Below, piece after piece: positions 1 to 8,293 of a stretch of 64,000 bases of DNA (the stretch's first letter is position 1; every line of letters begins with the position of its first letter). The DNA lies in assembly GCA_963676515.1 (NCBI GenBank), contig OY781061.1, positions 1,517,859-1,581,858 of the forward strand. Reading direction: 5' to 3'. This DNA comes from G963667145 sp963676515 [NCBI: Candidatus Cloacimonadota bacterium]. Its GTDB lineage: Bacteria > Cloacimonadota > Cloacimonadia > G963667145. The notes beneath the pieces are model-generated. The model saw nothing but the letters and a program-made list of their open reading frames with translations. It made no database searches and was not told the origin of the DNA. Both the position numbers and the translations under genes were made by a program.

Positions 1-20
1 TTTTTTTAAAGGAGATACAG

Positions 21-950
21 ATGAACCTAAAGGGAAGAGATTTTATTGCTTTGGAAGATTGGAGTAGGGAAGAGATCGAGTACTTGCTGGATTTGGCGAG
101 TAAAATCAAGGCAGACTTTAAAGCTGGCAAACCATACCAACCTCTGGCTGGCAAGACACTTGGTCTTATATTCCAGAAAAGCTCCACCAGAACGAGGGTC
201 TCTTTTGAGGTGGGAATGTATCAACTTGGAGGTTATCCTCTGTTTTTGTCGGCGAGCGACACCCAACTGGGTAGAGGAGAGCTAATCAAAGACACAGCAA
301 GGGTTTTGTCGGGCTATCTGGATGGAATAATGATACGGACATATAATCATAGCGATGTGCTGGAATTGGCTGAATATGCCGACATCCCTGTGATAAATGG
401 GCTCACCGACTTGCTCCATCCGTGTCAGGTGATGGCAGATTTGTTGACGATGCAGGAAAAGTTTGGTAGAAATTTGGCAGGCAAGAAGTTCGTGTATATC
501 GGAGATGGTAATAATATGGCACATTCCCTGATGATAGGCTGTGCCAAGATGGGAATGGAAGTTGTAGCGGCAGCTCCTTCTGGTTACAAGCCGCTGGATG
601 AGTATGTGCAAAAAGCCAAAAAGTTGGCAGCTGAGCACAAGGGAAGTTTTGTGTTGACCGACGATATTCGCTTTGCGGTGCAAGATGCGGATGTTCTGTG
701 CACAGACACTTGGGTGAGTATGGGTCAAGAAAAGGAAAAGCAAGAGAAGATTAAGAAGTTTATGCCTTTCCAATTGGATAGTAAGCTCTTGAGTCTCGCC
801 AAGCCTACGGCTATCGTGATGCACTGCTTGCCTGCTTACCGTGGATTCGAGCTGACAGACGAAGTGATAGAGTCTGAGCAATCGGTGGTTTTTCAAGAGG
901 CAGAAAATCGCCTCCACGCTCAAAAGGCTATTTTAGCTGCGATAATGTAA
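21..950 (+). CDS. argF: Ornithine carbamoyltransferase
   Basis: Transfers the carbamoyl group of carbamoyl phosphate to ornithine to give citrulline, the sixth step of arginine synthesis, in the cytosol. The 309-residue length is normal. Visible family motifs are SSTRTR (carbamoyl-phosphate binding, about residue 53), HPCQ (about 132) and HCLP (about 270), which together separate it from aspartate carbamoyltransferase. The ATG at 21 follows AAAGGAGATACAG, a strong ribosome binding site. It stands apart from the other arginine genes at 20.7-25.6 kb and precedes dinB by 57 bases. It could be catabolic (arcB), but no arcA or arcC is seen nearby, so a biosynthetic role is inferred. Confidence 0.95.
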   Translation: MNLKGRDFIALEDWSREEIEYLLDLASKIKADFKAGKPYQPLAGKTLGLIFQKSSTRTRVSFEVGMYQLGGYPLFLSASDTQLGRGELIKDTARVLSGYLDGIMIRTYNHSDVLELAEYADIPVINGLTDLLHPCQVMADLLTMQEKFGRNLAGKKFVYIGDGNNMAHSLMIGCAKMGMEVVAAAPSGYKPLDEYVQKAKKLAAEHKGSFVLTDDIRFAVQDADVLCTDTWVSMGQEKEKQEKIKKFMPFQLDSKLLSLAKPTAIVMHCLPAYRGFELTDEVIESEQSVVFQEAENRLHAQKAILAAIM

Positions 951-1007
951 AAAAGCGGTACATGGCAATAAAAATTTTAGCCTCTCCCAAAAATCAGGTG
1001 AAAAGCT

Positions 1008-2069
1008 ATGCGTAAGATTATCCATGTGGATATGGACGCTTTTTTTGCTGCTGTGGAGGTGCGGGACAACCCTAAACTAAGAGGAAAGCCAGTGATCATT
1101 GGCTCTCTGCAAAGGCGAGGAGTGGTCTCCACTTGCTCTTATGAAGCTCGTGCTTTCGGTGTGCACTCGGCAATGAGCTGTCTCAAGGCACAGAGGCTCT
1201 GTCCCAAGGCTATCTTTCTTGATATTGGTTTTGACAAATATCGGGATGTTTCCGCTCAGATTATGGAAATCTTCAAGGAGTTCACCCCTATGGTAGAGCC
1301 GTTGTCGATAGATGAAGCATTTTTGGATGTTAGCCATCTGGGCAATAAGTCGGCATCTTATCTGGCTCGTGATATAAAAGCGATGATCAAGGAAAAGACA
1401 GGACTCACCGCTTCCGCTGGGGTTTCGTACAATAAGTTTTTGGCAAAAATAGCCTCAGATATGGATAAGCCCGATGGATTGACCGTGATTTTACCCGAAG
1501 AGGCGGAAATTTTTTTGAGAAATTTGCCGATAGAGAAATTTTTTGGAATCGGTAAGGTGCTGACTAAGAAGATGAAAAACTTGGGAATTTACAGCGGAGG
1601 AGATTTACGCTACTGGCAGATGGCGGATTTGATAAGGAATTTTGGTAAAAGCGGAACTTTTCTTTACCAAGTGGCAAGAGGTGTAGACGAGCGACCAGTC
1701 GTGCCAGCGAGGGAACAGAAGTCTATCGGCAAAGAGACCACTTTCGCTCACGATTTGTGGATGAGAGACAAGATGGAGTTTGAGCTGAAGAAGCTGGCTT
1801 ATTTGGTGGCGGAAAAGCTCAAAAACAAAGGAAGGACAGCCAAGAGTGTGGTGCTGAAAGTTAAGTATGCCGATTTCAGGGTAATTACTAGGACGAAAAG
1901 TTTTTTTGCGGGTTTGGACGATTTTGATTTAATTTTTAAAACGGTGGTAGGACTTTTGAGAGTTCACTGGCAAAATGGGAAACCTGTAAGGTTACTTGGT
2001 GTGAGTGTTAGCGGATTAAATGTTTTGAAAAAAGAGGTTTATTCTCAGCTTTTGTTACCTTTTTTTTGA
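1008..2069 (+). CDS. dinB: DNA polymerase IV (Y-family translesion polymerase)
   Basis: Error-prone polymerase that copies past damaged bases. The N-terminus carries the catalytic HVDMDAFFAAVE motif (residues 6-17), and SIDEAFLD near residue 100 supplies the other acidic metal ligands. A helix-hairpin-helix region and little-finger domain follow. The last residues, QLLLPFF, fit the beta-clamp binding motif QLxLF, so the C-terminus looks intact. Length 353 is usual. It lies 57 bases after argF, and the gene-free repeat region begins right behind its stop. Confidence 0.95.
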   Translation: MRKIIHVDMDAFFAAVEVRDNPKLRGKPVIIGSLQRRGVVSTCSYEARAFGVHSAMSCLKAQRLCPKAIFLDIGFDKYRDVSAQIMEIFKEFTPMVEPLSIDEAFLDVSHLGNKSASYLARDIKAMIKEKTGLTASAGVSYNKFLAKIASDMDKPDGLTVILPEEAEIFLRNLPIEKFFGIGKVLTKKMKNLGIYSGGDLRYWQMADLIRNFGKSGTFLYQVARGVDERPVVPAREQKSIGKETTFAHDLWMRDKMEFELKKLAYLVAEKLKNKGRTAKSVVLKVKYADFRVITRTKSFFAGLDDFDLIFKTVVGLLRVHWQNGKPVRLLGVSVSGLNVLKKEVYSQLLLPFF

Positions 2070-2112
2070 TAAGGGCAAAAGGCTGTATCGCTTATAGTTG
2101 GTTTTCCTCGCT

Positions 2113-2130
2113 CCCAAGCTCCAGCTTGGG
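2113..2130. repeat. Short palindrome, CCCAAGCT type
   Basis: CCCAAGCT and AGCTTGGG are perfect inverted arms around a CC loop. It belongs to the same motif family as the two longer repeat C copies at 2156-2205 and 59883-59932. Such units are found scattered in intergenic DNA of many bacteria. Confidence 0.75.
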
Positions 2131-2155
2131 AGTGTATATGTTTTAATAAATTGAT

Positions 2156-2205
2156 TGTATGTTTTGTTTCGTATGCATTCCCAAGTAAAACTTGGGAACG
2201 AGGGT
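2156..2205 (+). repeat. Repeat C, copy 1
   Basis: A lead of about 30 bases (TGTATGTTTTGTTTCGTATG and the following ATTCCCAAG) is identical to copy 2 at 59883-59932. It is followed by a CCCAAG/CTTGGG hairpin and the shared tail GGGAACGAGG. The loop differs between the copies, which suggests that the arms are under pairing constraint. Confidence 0.8.
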
Positions 2206-2324
2206 GGTTATTTCTTTAGATTGGTCTGCTAACGCAGGGTTTTCTATTTCTTTTTGAGACCAAAAAGAAGTAGAAGGAAAGAAAAAGTCAAAAAACCTAA
2301 GCTCCTAGCAAATGCCTGCTTTTG

Positions 2325-2614
2325 CTTTCAGCGGGACTCCATCTTTTCTTTGAACGCTCAAAGAAAATATAGAGGAGAAAAGAAAACCGCTCCGCTTCAA
2401 TCCGCCAGAGACATTGCGTGAGGTGCGTAAGCTGTCCGTGGTGAAGAGCACCTCCGAGATTTGTTCTTAGCTGTCTATTTCCGATTGCTGGCGTTGCAGT
2501 GCCAAAGATGGTGGACTGTGTCTCTGGCTCTAGCCCGTGAAGCTGTAGAGACGCAAAATTTTGCGTCTTCAGCGTGTGAGAGAATGGATTCCCGCTTTCG
2601 CTCAGAATGAGGGA
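2325..2614 (+). repeat. Repeat A, copy 1 (variant)
   Basis: About 290 bases matching three copies at 59508, 60465 and 61297. Landmarks in order are GGGACTCCATCTTTTC, CAATCCGCCAGAGACAT, GAGCACCTCCGAGATTTG, TGCCAAAGATGGTG and GAATGGATTCCCG. This copy is the most divergent. It has a one-base length change near 2430, and an internal segment is replaced by a palindrome (2549-2568). The length change shifts every reading frame relative to the other copies, so it does not behave as a conserved protein gene. Confidence 0.85.
2549..2568. repeat. 20-base perfect palindrome inside repeat A copy 1
   Basis: AGACGCAAAATTTTGCGTCT is a perfect palindrome, flanked by outer GCTG/CAGC arms. The other three repeat A copies have an unrelated stretch here (GGAGGTGAGCCCCTGCCC and following). 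This looks like replacement of one module by another short mobile or structural element. Confidence 0.8.
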
Positions 2615-2644
2615 AGAGGAGCAAGAAGCACCCACCCTTTCCAC

Positions 2645-2665
2645 CGTCATCCCGTGCTTGACTCG
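2645..2665 (+). repeat. Short dispersed repeat, CGTCATCCCGTGCTTGAC type, copy 1
   Basis: A 21-base stretch beginning CGTCATCCCGTGCTTGAC is repeated exactly at 3233-3253. It resembles the palindromic CGTCATCCCG...CGGGAT units common in many bacterial genomes. Here the right half of the palindrome is missing. Confidence 0.7.
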
Positions 2666-2920
2666 TTCTCTTACCAGAGGGGCTCTTCATCTTTTCGTTG
2701 GTCGAAAAGACGAAGCAGAAAAGCCCACTCTGCTCCCTAAGGTGTCAGTCATTTCGTGTCACCAGCACAGAAAAAAAGTGTGGGTCGTTCCCGTATTCTA
2801 CCCACAGCTTGTGATTTTCTTTTTGCTAGTTCTAGCGTTTTTATTACGAAGTTTTGGGACTGCTACTTTTGTAGTGAGCAGAGAAATACCAACCTCACCA
2901 CTAGCCCAGAGAATCCCCCA

Positions 2921-3152
2921 AGGGATTGGGCGGGCTTCACTTTTGGCATAACTTTGAGCATAAGAAAAAAACCTGCATCTGCACTTCGTCAGAACTCGCT
3001 CGAAAAAAGCAGAAAACTATCTAGAATACACGGTAGGAGCTCTACTCCGTTGGTTTCGCCTCACTCTCCTCTCGTAGCCCTTATAGCGAGTTTATGCCAA
3101 AAGGAACTTTTCTTTTTGGTTCGACTTTTCTTTTGGTTACAAAAGAAAAATG
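2921..3152 (-). repeat. Repeat B, copy 1 (inverted)
   Basis: Read on the - strand, this matches 59979-60216 on the + strand. Shared landmarks are TTTTCTTTTGTAACCAAA, AAGTTCCTTTTGGCATAAAC, GAGAGGAGAGTGAGGCGAA, CAACGGAGTAGAGCTCCT and CTTATGCTCAAA. The middle is more divergent than the ends. The two copies have opposite orientation relative to repeat A, so A and B move or rearrange independently. Confidence 0.8.
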
Positions 3153-3198
3153 AACAAAGTACGATGATGTTTTGGCTTGTGCTGATGCTTTAGGAGAT

Positions 3199-3351
3199 TG
3201 CGGGTCGCAAGCCTGCAATGACGGGCGGTTGTCGTCATCCCGTGCTTGACTCGGGATCTCACTGGAGTCAGCGGGTTGCTTAGGAGGTTGCGGGCGTAGC
3301 CACGAAACATAAGAGAGCAGGCGAAAATGTGGTAAACCCGCAATGACGGGT
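3199..3351. repeat. Cluster of GC-rich palindromic units
   Basis: Contains TTGCGGGTCGCAAGCCTGC, GCAATGACGGG (twice) and the CGTCATCCCG...CGGGATC palindrome, which includes the second copy of the 21-base unit at 3233-3253. The arms can fold against each other into a long imperfect hairpin. No protein is encoded. Confidence 0.65.
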
Positions 3352-3511
3352 GTGGTTGGGATTGCGAGAGCTTGGGAACGACATAAACAAGTCACTTTGT
3401 TACTTGTTTACAAAAATATCTTATTACTGCTTTTGCTGGAAAGGCTTAGCGGGAGTTTCCCCTTGACAAAAAAGGTGATGGGGAAATTTTACATAAAATT
3501 TTGGAGATTTT

Positions 3512-4792
3512 ATGAGATTTTATAATACCAACAACAGAAGTCAAATAGTGGATTTGAGCACAGCCATCGTGCAAGGTATGCCTCAGGATAGAGGATTGTA
3601 TATGCCTTGTGATTTGCCAAAAGTAAATTTTTTGTCTTCGCTAAAAAAGATGAGTTTGGAAGAGATTTCTTTGGAGATAGCTACTAAATTTTTGGACGAA
3701 GATTTGAGTAAAGCTCAGATTCAGGACATTGTGCAAGATTCTATCAACTTTCCAGCACCAGTCGTGCCTGTGGAGCAGAATATAGGCTCTTTGGAGCTTT
3801 TTCACGGACCGACTCTTGCTTTCAAAGATTTCGGGGCTCGCTTTATGTCAAGATTGCTCAGGGAATTAAACAAAAAACTGAACAAAGAAATCACGATAGT
3901 GGTGGCTACTTCGGGCGACACTGGTAGTGCGGTTGCCAACGGATTTTTGGGCGTAGAAGGCATTAGAGTGGTAATCTTGTATCCTTCGGGTAAGGTTAGT
4001 CCTTTGCAAGAAAAGCAGTTGACCACTTTGGGAGAGAACATTACAGCTTTGGAGGTTGCAGGAGATTTTGATGATTGTCAGGCAATGGCAAAAGCTGCTT
4101 TGTCCGACGCAGATTTAGCGAGCAAGATGCAGATTTCTTCGGCTAATTCGATTAACATCGGCAGGCTGATACCGCAGACTTTTTACTATTTTGGTGCTTT
4201 ATCACAAATAGAACAGGAGAGCTTTTGGGTGAGCATTCCCAGCGGAAACTTCGGCAATCTGACCGCTTGTGTTTTCGCCAAAGAGATGGGATTGCCAGTG
4301 GAGAAAATTGTGGCTTCGTGTAATGCAAACAATGTTGTGCCTCGCTATTTGGCATCGGGAGATTACGCTCCAAACGCTACTATCCATACGATAGCTTCGG
4401 CGATGGATGTAGGCAGCCCGAGTAATACAGGCAGACTCTTTGATTTTTATGAGAACGACTTGGAAAAGTTCCGCCGAGATTTATTGGGAGTGGACTTCAC
4501 AGATGAGAAGGCAAGAGAGGCGATCAGAGCGGTTTATGCTCGCTGTGGATATCTCATGGATCCACACGGTTCTTTTGCTTATATGGGCTTAAAAAAGTTG
4601 TTGCCAGCGGATAAATATGGTGTGTTTGTGGAAACAGCTCATCCAGCTAAATTTTTGGAAGAGGTGAAAAAGATTATCGGAGAAAAAATAAAATTGCCTG
4701 AACGACTGGCAGTTTATGCTAAAAAAGAGAAAGTAGCTTTGCAAGTTGACACGGATTATAACAACTTCAAGCAGTTTCTTTTGAGTCTATGA
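3512..4792 (+). CDS. thrC: Threonine synthase
   Basis: PLP-dependent enzyme converting O-phosphohomoserine to threonine. The PLP lysine sits in LAFKDFGAR (about residue 107), and ATSGDTGSAV (about 132) forms the phosphate-binding loop. Its 426 residues match the bacterial form that begins with a short N-terminal cap (RGLYMP). The ATG follows TTTTGGAGATTTT. A TTGACA lies at 3463, but I cannot place a convincing -10 box. The stop overlaps the tsaE start (ATGA), so it heads the thrC-tsaE-lysS-amidase operon. Confidence 0.95.
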   Translation: MRFYNTNNRSQIVDLSTAIVQGMPQDRGLYMPCDLPKVNFLSSLKKMSLEEISLEIATKFLDEDLSKAQIQDIVQDSINFPAPVVPVEQNIGSLELFHGPTLAFKDFGARFMSRLLRELNKKLNKEITIVVATSGDTGSAVANGFLGVEGIRVVILYPSGKVSPLQEKQLTTLGENITALEVAGDFDDCQAMAKAALSDADLASKMQISSANSINIGRLIPQTFYYFGALSQIEQESFWVSIPSGNFGNLTACVFAKEMGLPVEKIVASCNANNVVPRYLASGDYAPNATIHTIASAMDVGSPSNTGRLFDFYENDLEKFRRDLLGVDFTDEKAREAIRAVYARCGYLMDPHGSFAYMGLKKLLPADKYGVFVETAHPAKFLEEVKKIIGEKIKLPERLAVYAKKEKVALQVDTDYNNFKQFLLSL

Positions 4793-5190
4793 TAAGCAAA
4801 AATTTGTCAGACATTAGTTCCTATGCCCACGAGCTTGCTAGCAGATTGACAGTGGGTACAGTCGTGAGCTTTAGCGGTCCTTTGGGAGTAGGCAAGACTT
4901 CTTTGATCAAAGCTCTTTGCAAGGAGCTAGGAGTGGAACAGGAGGTCACTAGCCCTTCTTATGTGTTGATGAATCACTATCAGGGGAGAGTGCCGATTTT
5001 TCACTTTGATTTGTATCGTCTGGAGGAGAAGGAAGAGGTTTATGAGCTAGGACTGCAAGAATGTATGGAGCAAGGGGTATGTTTCATAGAGTGGCCAGAA
5101 TTGGTGGAAGACCTTCTGCCTGCAGAGGCTATCAGGTTGAAAATGAAATTTAAAAAAGAGAATATAAGACAGATAAACGAGGAAAGTTGA
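4789..5190 (+). CDS. tsaE: tRNA threonylcarbamoyladenosine biosynthesis ATPase TsaE
   Basis: ATPase partner of TsaB/TsaD in making the t6A37 modification of ANN-decoding tRNAs. The P-loop GPLGVGKTSLIKAL is near residue 31. SPSYVLMNHY and FHFDLYRLEEKEE are the characteristic switch region and acidic motif of the YjeE family. Its 133 residues are slightly short but complete. It overlaps thrC by four bases, and its TGA overlaps the ATG of lysS (TGATG), so all three are translationally coupled. Confidence 0.93.
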   Translation: MISKNLSDISSYAHELASRLTVGTVVSFSGPLGVGKTSLIKALCKELGVEQEVTSPSYVLMNHYQGRVPIFHFDLYRLEEKEEVYELGLQECMEQGVCFIEWPELVEDLLPAEAIRLKMKFKKENIRQINEES

Positions 5191-6689
5191 TGCAAAATAA
5201 CGACAAACAAATTATCGGGTTGAAGAAGCAGAAGTTACAGAAGCTAAAAGATTTGGGAGTAAACCCTTATCCTATAGAAAATCAGAGAGATACGCTTATA
5301 GAACAACTTTTGAGTGATCAGCAAGGGTGTATCGATGCAGCCAAAGAGGTGGTGATATGTGGAAGGTTGCGAGCTCTCAGACGGCAGGGGAAGATAGGAT
5401 TTGCCGATCTGGAAGATAGCAGCGGCAGATTGCAGATGTATGTGAGCAAGCAGGAGACGGGTGAGGATAATTACGAGGTGTTTAAACTTTTTGATTTGGG
5501 CGATATTGTGCAGGCTCAGGGCGTAGCTTTTATTACGAAAACAGGGCATTTTTCTCTTAAGGTGAAAAAAGTGGTGATGCTGAGTAAGGGGATAAGACCT
5601 CTGCCAACGGTGAAGCAAAAAGAGGTGGATGGTAAACTGGTGCGATTTGATGAGTTTGTGGACACAGAGCTGCGATATCGGAAGAGATACTTAGATCTTA
5701 TTTTGAATCCTGATGTGAAACGGACTTTTGAGTATCGGGCGAAAATAGTAAGTAAAATTAGGCAAATATTGGACGAAAGAGGATTTCTGGAGGTGGATAC
5801 CCCCGTGATGCAACCTCTTTATGGCGGTGCGAACGCCAAGCCGTTTACCACTTTTTATAACTCTTTGGGCAAAGATTTTTATCTGCGGATAGCCACGGAA
5901 TTGTATCTAAAAAGGTTAATAGTCGGTGGATATGAAAAGGTGTATGAGATAGGTAAAAATTTCCGTAACGAAGGCGTAGATAGGACTCATAACCCTGAGT
6001 TTACGGCTATCGAGTTGTATGAGGCTTATAGCGATTTGCAGGGGATGATGGAGATTACTCAGGATATTTTGGTGCTTGTGGCAAAAGAGGTGATGGGCAA
6101 AGACGAATTTCTTTTCAATGGTTACAATATAAAGGTTGCAGCTCCTTTCAAAAGGGCGTCGATGGCTGAGCTGGTGCAGGAGTATACAGGAGAGGATTTT
6201 TCGGAGCTAGATTTTGATAAGCTGTCCGATTTTTGTAAGAGCAAAGGAATAAAAGTTTCTCCATCTATGGGAGCGGGAGCTCTGCTGGCGGAGGTGTTTG
6301 ATGCTTTTGTGGAAGATAAACTGATCCAGCCGACTTTTGTGGTGGATTATCCCAAAGAAATTTCTCCTCTGGCAAAAGAGAAAGATGAAGACAAGAGGCT
6401 TACAGATAGGTTTGAGCTTTTCATCGGTGGTAAGGAGTTTGCTAATGCTTTTTCTGAGCTAAACGATCCACTGGAGCAGTCTGCGAGGATGGAAGATCAG
6501 TCCAAGAAGAGGGAAATGGGCGACGATGAGGCGAACACGGTCGATTACGATTTCTTGGAAGCTTTAGAATACGCGATGCCACCGACTGGTGGATTGGGCA
6601 TCGGCATCGACAGATTGATAATGCTCCTCACGGAAAACGACTCTATCAGAGATGTGATGCTTTTTCCGCAGATGCGAGCGGTGAAGTAG
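5190..6689 (+). CDS. lysS: Lysyl-tRNA synthetase (class II)
   Basis: Charges tRNA-Lys. An N-terminal OB-fold anticodon-binding domain (about residues 55-160) is followed by the class II core. Visible are motif 2 FRNEGVDRTHNPEF (about 257-270) and motif 3 PPTGGLGIGIDRLIMLLT near the C-terminus. I start at the ATG at 5190, which follows GAGGAAAGTTG and forms a TGATG overlap with tsaE. An in-frame TTG one codon upstream is less likely. The 499 residues are typical. Confidence 0.95.
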   Translation: MQNNDKQIIGLKKQKLQKLKDLGVNPYPIENQRDTLIEQLLSDQQGCIDAAKEVVICGRLRALRRQGKIGFADLEDSSGRLQMYVSKQETGEDNYEVFKLFDLGDIVQAQGVAFITKTGHFSLKVKKVVMLSKGIRPLPTVKQKEVDGKLVRFDEFVDTELRYRKRYLDLILNPDVKRTFEYRAKIVSKIRQILDERGFLEVDTPVMQPLYGGANAKPFTTFYNSLGKDFYLRIATELYLKRLIVGGYEKVYEIGKNFRNEGVDRTHNPEFTAIELYEAYSDLQGMMEITQDILVLVAKEVMGKDEFLFNGYNIKVAAPFKRASMAELVQEYTGEDFSELDFDKLSDFCKSKGIKVSPSMGAGALLAEVFDAFVEDKLIQPTFVVDYPKEISPLAKEKDEDKRLTDRFELFIGGKEFANAFSELNDPLEQSARMEDQSKKREMGDDEANTVDYDFLEALEYAMPPTGGLGIGIDRLIMLLTENDSIRDVMLFPQMRAVK

Positions 6690-6695
6690 CTAGAT

Positions 6696-7811
6696 ATGCT
6701 TATGAGAAGGTCTCTTTTATTTTTTTGTTTCTCGCTGTGGATGGTAGTGTTGCCAGCTATCAATGTGGTTTACTCGAACTCGTCGCAAGGTGAGATGTTC
6801 AACACTAAAAAAATCGGCGAGATTGAGTATTACAATGTTTACGAGCTGAAGAAACTTTTCGATGTGCAAATAGACGAAAATATTTTGGAAAACAACCTGA
6901 CTCTCAGTTACAAAAGCCAAGAGCTCACTTTCTTGATCAGTGCTAGTTATGTTATTTTTGATGAAGATATCTACAATTTCTCGTATCCACTCAAGGTTGT
7001 TGAGGGGAAATACTATTTGCCTCTGACTACGCTCACGCTGATTTTGCCCAAGTTTGATACTCAGTTTGCGTACGACAAAGATAAAGGGGAGATTACCGCC
7101 GCGGCTTACACTTATCAATCCTCGAAGATAGAGATGGTGGTGATAGACGCAGGACACGGCGGCAAAGATCCTGGTGCTGTGGGCAAGAAATCTTATGAAA
7201 AAGTTTTGACGCTGGAGATAGCTCAAAAAGTGGCTAAATCTTTGGCACAAAACGGAATAAATGTGCTCTTGACTCGGAATAAAGACGAATTCGTAGAGCT
7301 TCGCAAGAGGGCACAACTTGCCAACGATTATAAAGCCGATTTGTTTATCTCCATTCACTGCAACGCTTCTACGCAAAGCAGTCGAAAAGGTGCGGAAGTT
7401 TTTATCTTGTCTACCTCTAAAGTTACAGACAAGAGGGTGCTGGAGGCTATCGCCGTAGAAAACTCCGTGGTGAGTAAATATGAGGGAGCTTTGGCGTTGG
7501 CTCATTATAGCGATCTGGATTTTGTCTTGAAGGATATGGCTTTATCGGAATACCTGCTGGCTAGTAACGACTTGGCACATTGCGTGCAGTCACAGCTAGT
7601 GAAGCTGACGGGATTTACAGATAGAGGCGTGAAACAAGGTCCTTTTTATGTGTTGAAAGGAGCTTTTATGCCGGCGATACTCGTGGAGCTTGGCTTTATC
7701 TCTAATCCTACACAGGAGAAACAGCTAAACTCAGATAATTACCAAGCCAAGTTTGTACAGGCGATAATAAATGGAGTGATGAAGTTCAAAAAAGATTATG
7801 AAAAAATTTAG
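6696..7811 (+). CDS. N-acetylmuramoyl-L-alanine amidase (Amidase_3), exported
   Basis: Zinc amidase that cuts the bond between MurNAc and the stem peptide in peptidoglycan, used in cell separation or wall turnover. The N-terminus is a hydrophobic signal sequence. Residues about 35-140 form a region rich in beta strands, like the stalk or regulatory domains of this family. The catalytic domain starts at VVIDAGHGGKDPGA (about 148). Zinc ligands are the His of GHGG, a Glu in the following helix and the His of SIHCNA; the catalytic Glu is in LVELGFISNP. The start has no strong ribosome site; ATG 6702 is an alternative. It overlaps the next gene by 14 bases. Confidence 0.88.
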   Translation: MLMRRSLLFFCFSLWMVVLPAINVVYSNSSQGEMFNTKKIGEIEYYNVYELKKLFDVQIDENILENNLTLSYKSQELTFLISASYVIFDEDIYNFSYPLKVVEGKYYLPLTTLTLILPKFDTQFAYDKDKGEITAAAYTYQSSKIEMVVIDAGHGGKDPGAVGKKSYEKVLTLEIAQKVAKSLAQNGINVLLTRNKDEFVELRKRAQLANDYKADLFISIHCNASTQSSRKGAEVFILSTSKVTDKRVLEAIAVENSVVSKYEGALALAHYSDLDFVLKDMALSEYLLASNDLAHCVQSQLVKLTGFTDRGVKQGPFYVLKGAFMPAILVELGFISNPTQEKQLNSDNYQAKFVQAIINGVMKFKKDYEKI

Positions 7812-8211
7812 TATTTTGTTAGTTTTCGTAGGAGTGTTTTCTTTGGTTTGTGCTCAAGAGGCTGATTTGAAAGAAAAGAAGAAATTTTTTTATTTGCATC
7901 AAGATGAAAGGTTTATAGGGGACAAAGATTTTTTGCAAGCGTACACAGCTCTAGAAAAGTTGTATGATAATTTTAGAGGGGAAGAATTTACTAAACAAAA
8001 AGAAAGTTTGCAAGATTCTATTTTTTCTGTGGCAATATCCTGCCAAGAGAATTTTAACGCTGATAAAGCGGTGGAGTATTTGAAGTTTTATACGCTAAAT
8101 TTTGAGAAAAGGAAAGCTCAGGTTTATGATTTGCTTTCTGATATTTATGCTCAAGCTGGTGAGCAAGAAAAAGCCGATTTTTACGCAAAGCAAGCAAAAG
8201 AGTTTAAGTAG
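7798..8211 (+). CDS. Small exported TPR-like protein
   Basis: 137 residues with a signal peptide ending near VCAQ, suggesting export to the periplasm. The remainder is charged and helical. Its C-terminal segment (DLLSDIYAQAGEQEKADFYA) has the spacing of a tetratricopeptide repeat. Function unknown. It overlaps the amidase gene by 14 bases, which hints at a shared role at the cell wall. It is lower in GC than the upstream genes. Confidence 0.7.
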   Translation: MKKFSILLVFVGVFSLVCAQEADLKEKKKFFYLHQDERFIGDKDFLQAYTALEKLYDNFRGEEFTKQKESLQDSIFSVAISCQENFNADKAVEYLKFYTLNFEKRKAQVYDLLSDIYAQAGEQEKADFYAKQAKEFK

Positions 8212-8293
8212 AATTTGGTTTATTCAAGGTGAGTTTCTGATCTTGCATAGAGTACGGTAAGTATGAAAAAGCAAAATCAAGAGAGGAGAAAAA

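Larger units (their letters stand above)
2070..3511. other. Gene-free region filled with dispersed repeats
   Basis: I see no credible gene in these 1.44 kb. It holds several inverted-repeat motifs around CCCAAG/CTTGGG, one copy of the 290-base repeat A, an inverted copy of repeat B, and short palindromic units of the CGTCATCCCG...CGGGAT type. Open frames here are short, lack ribosome binding sites and run through repeat sequence. Most of the same families recur at 59.5-61.9 kb. Confidence 0.8.

Noticed and set aside
2297-2650. 117-residue open frame on the - strand, with relatives at 59244-59636 and 61234-61425
   Set aside because: It lies inside repeat A, lacks a ribosome binding site, and is broken by a one-base length difference in the other copies, so it is best explained as translated repeat DNA.
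3343-3525. 60-residue open frame before thrC
   Set aside because: It overlaps the thrC ribosome site and start, has no ribosome site itself and begins inside a palindromic repeat.
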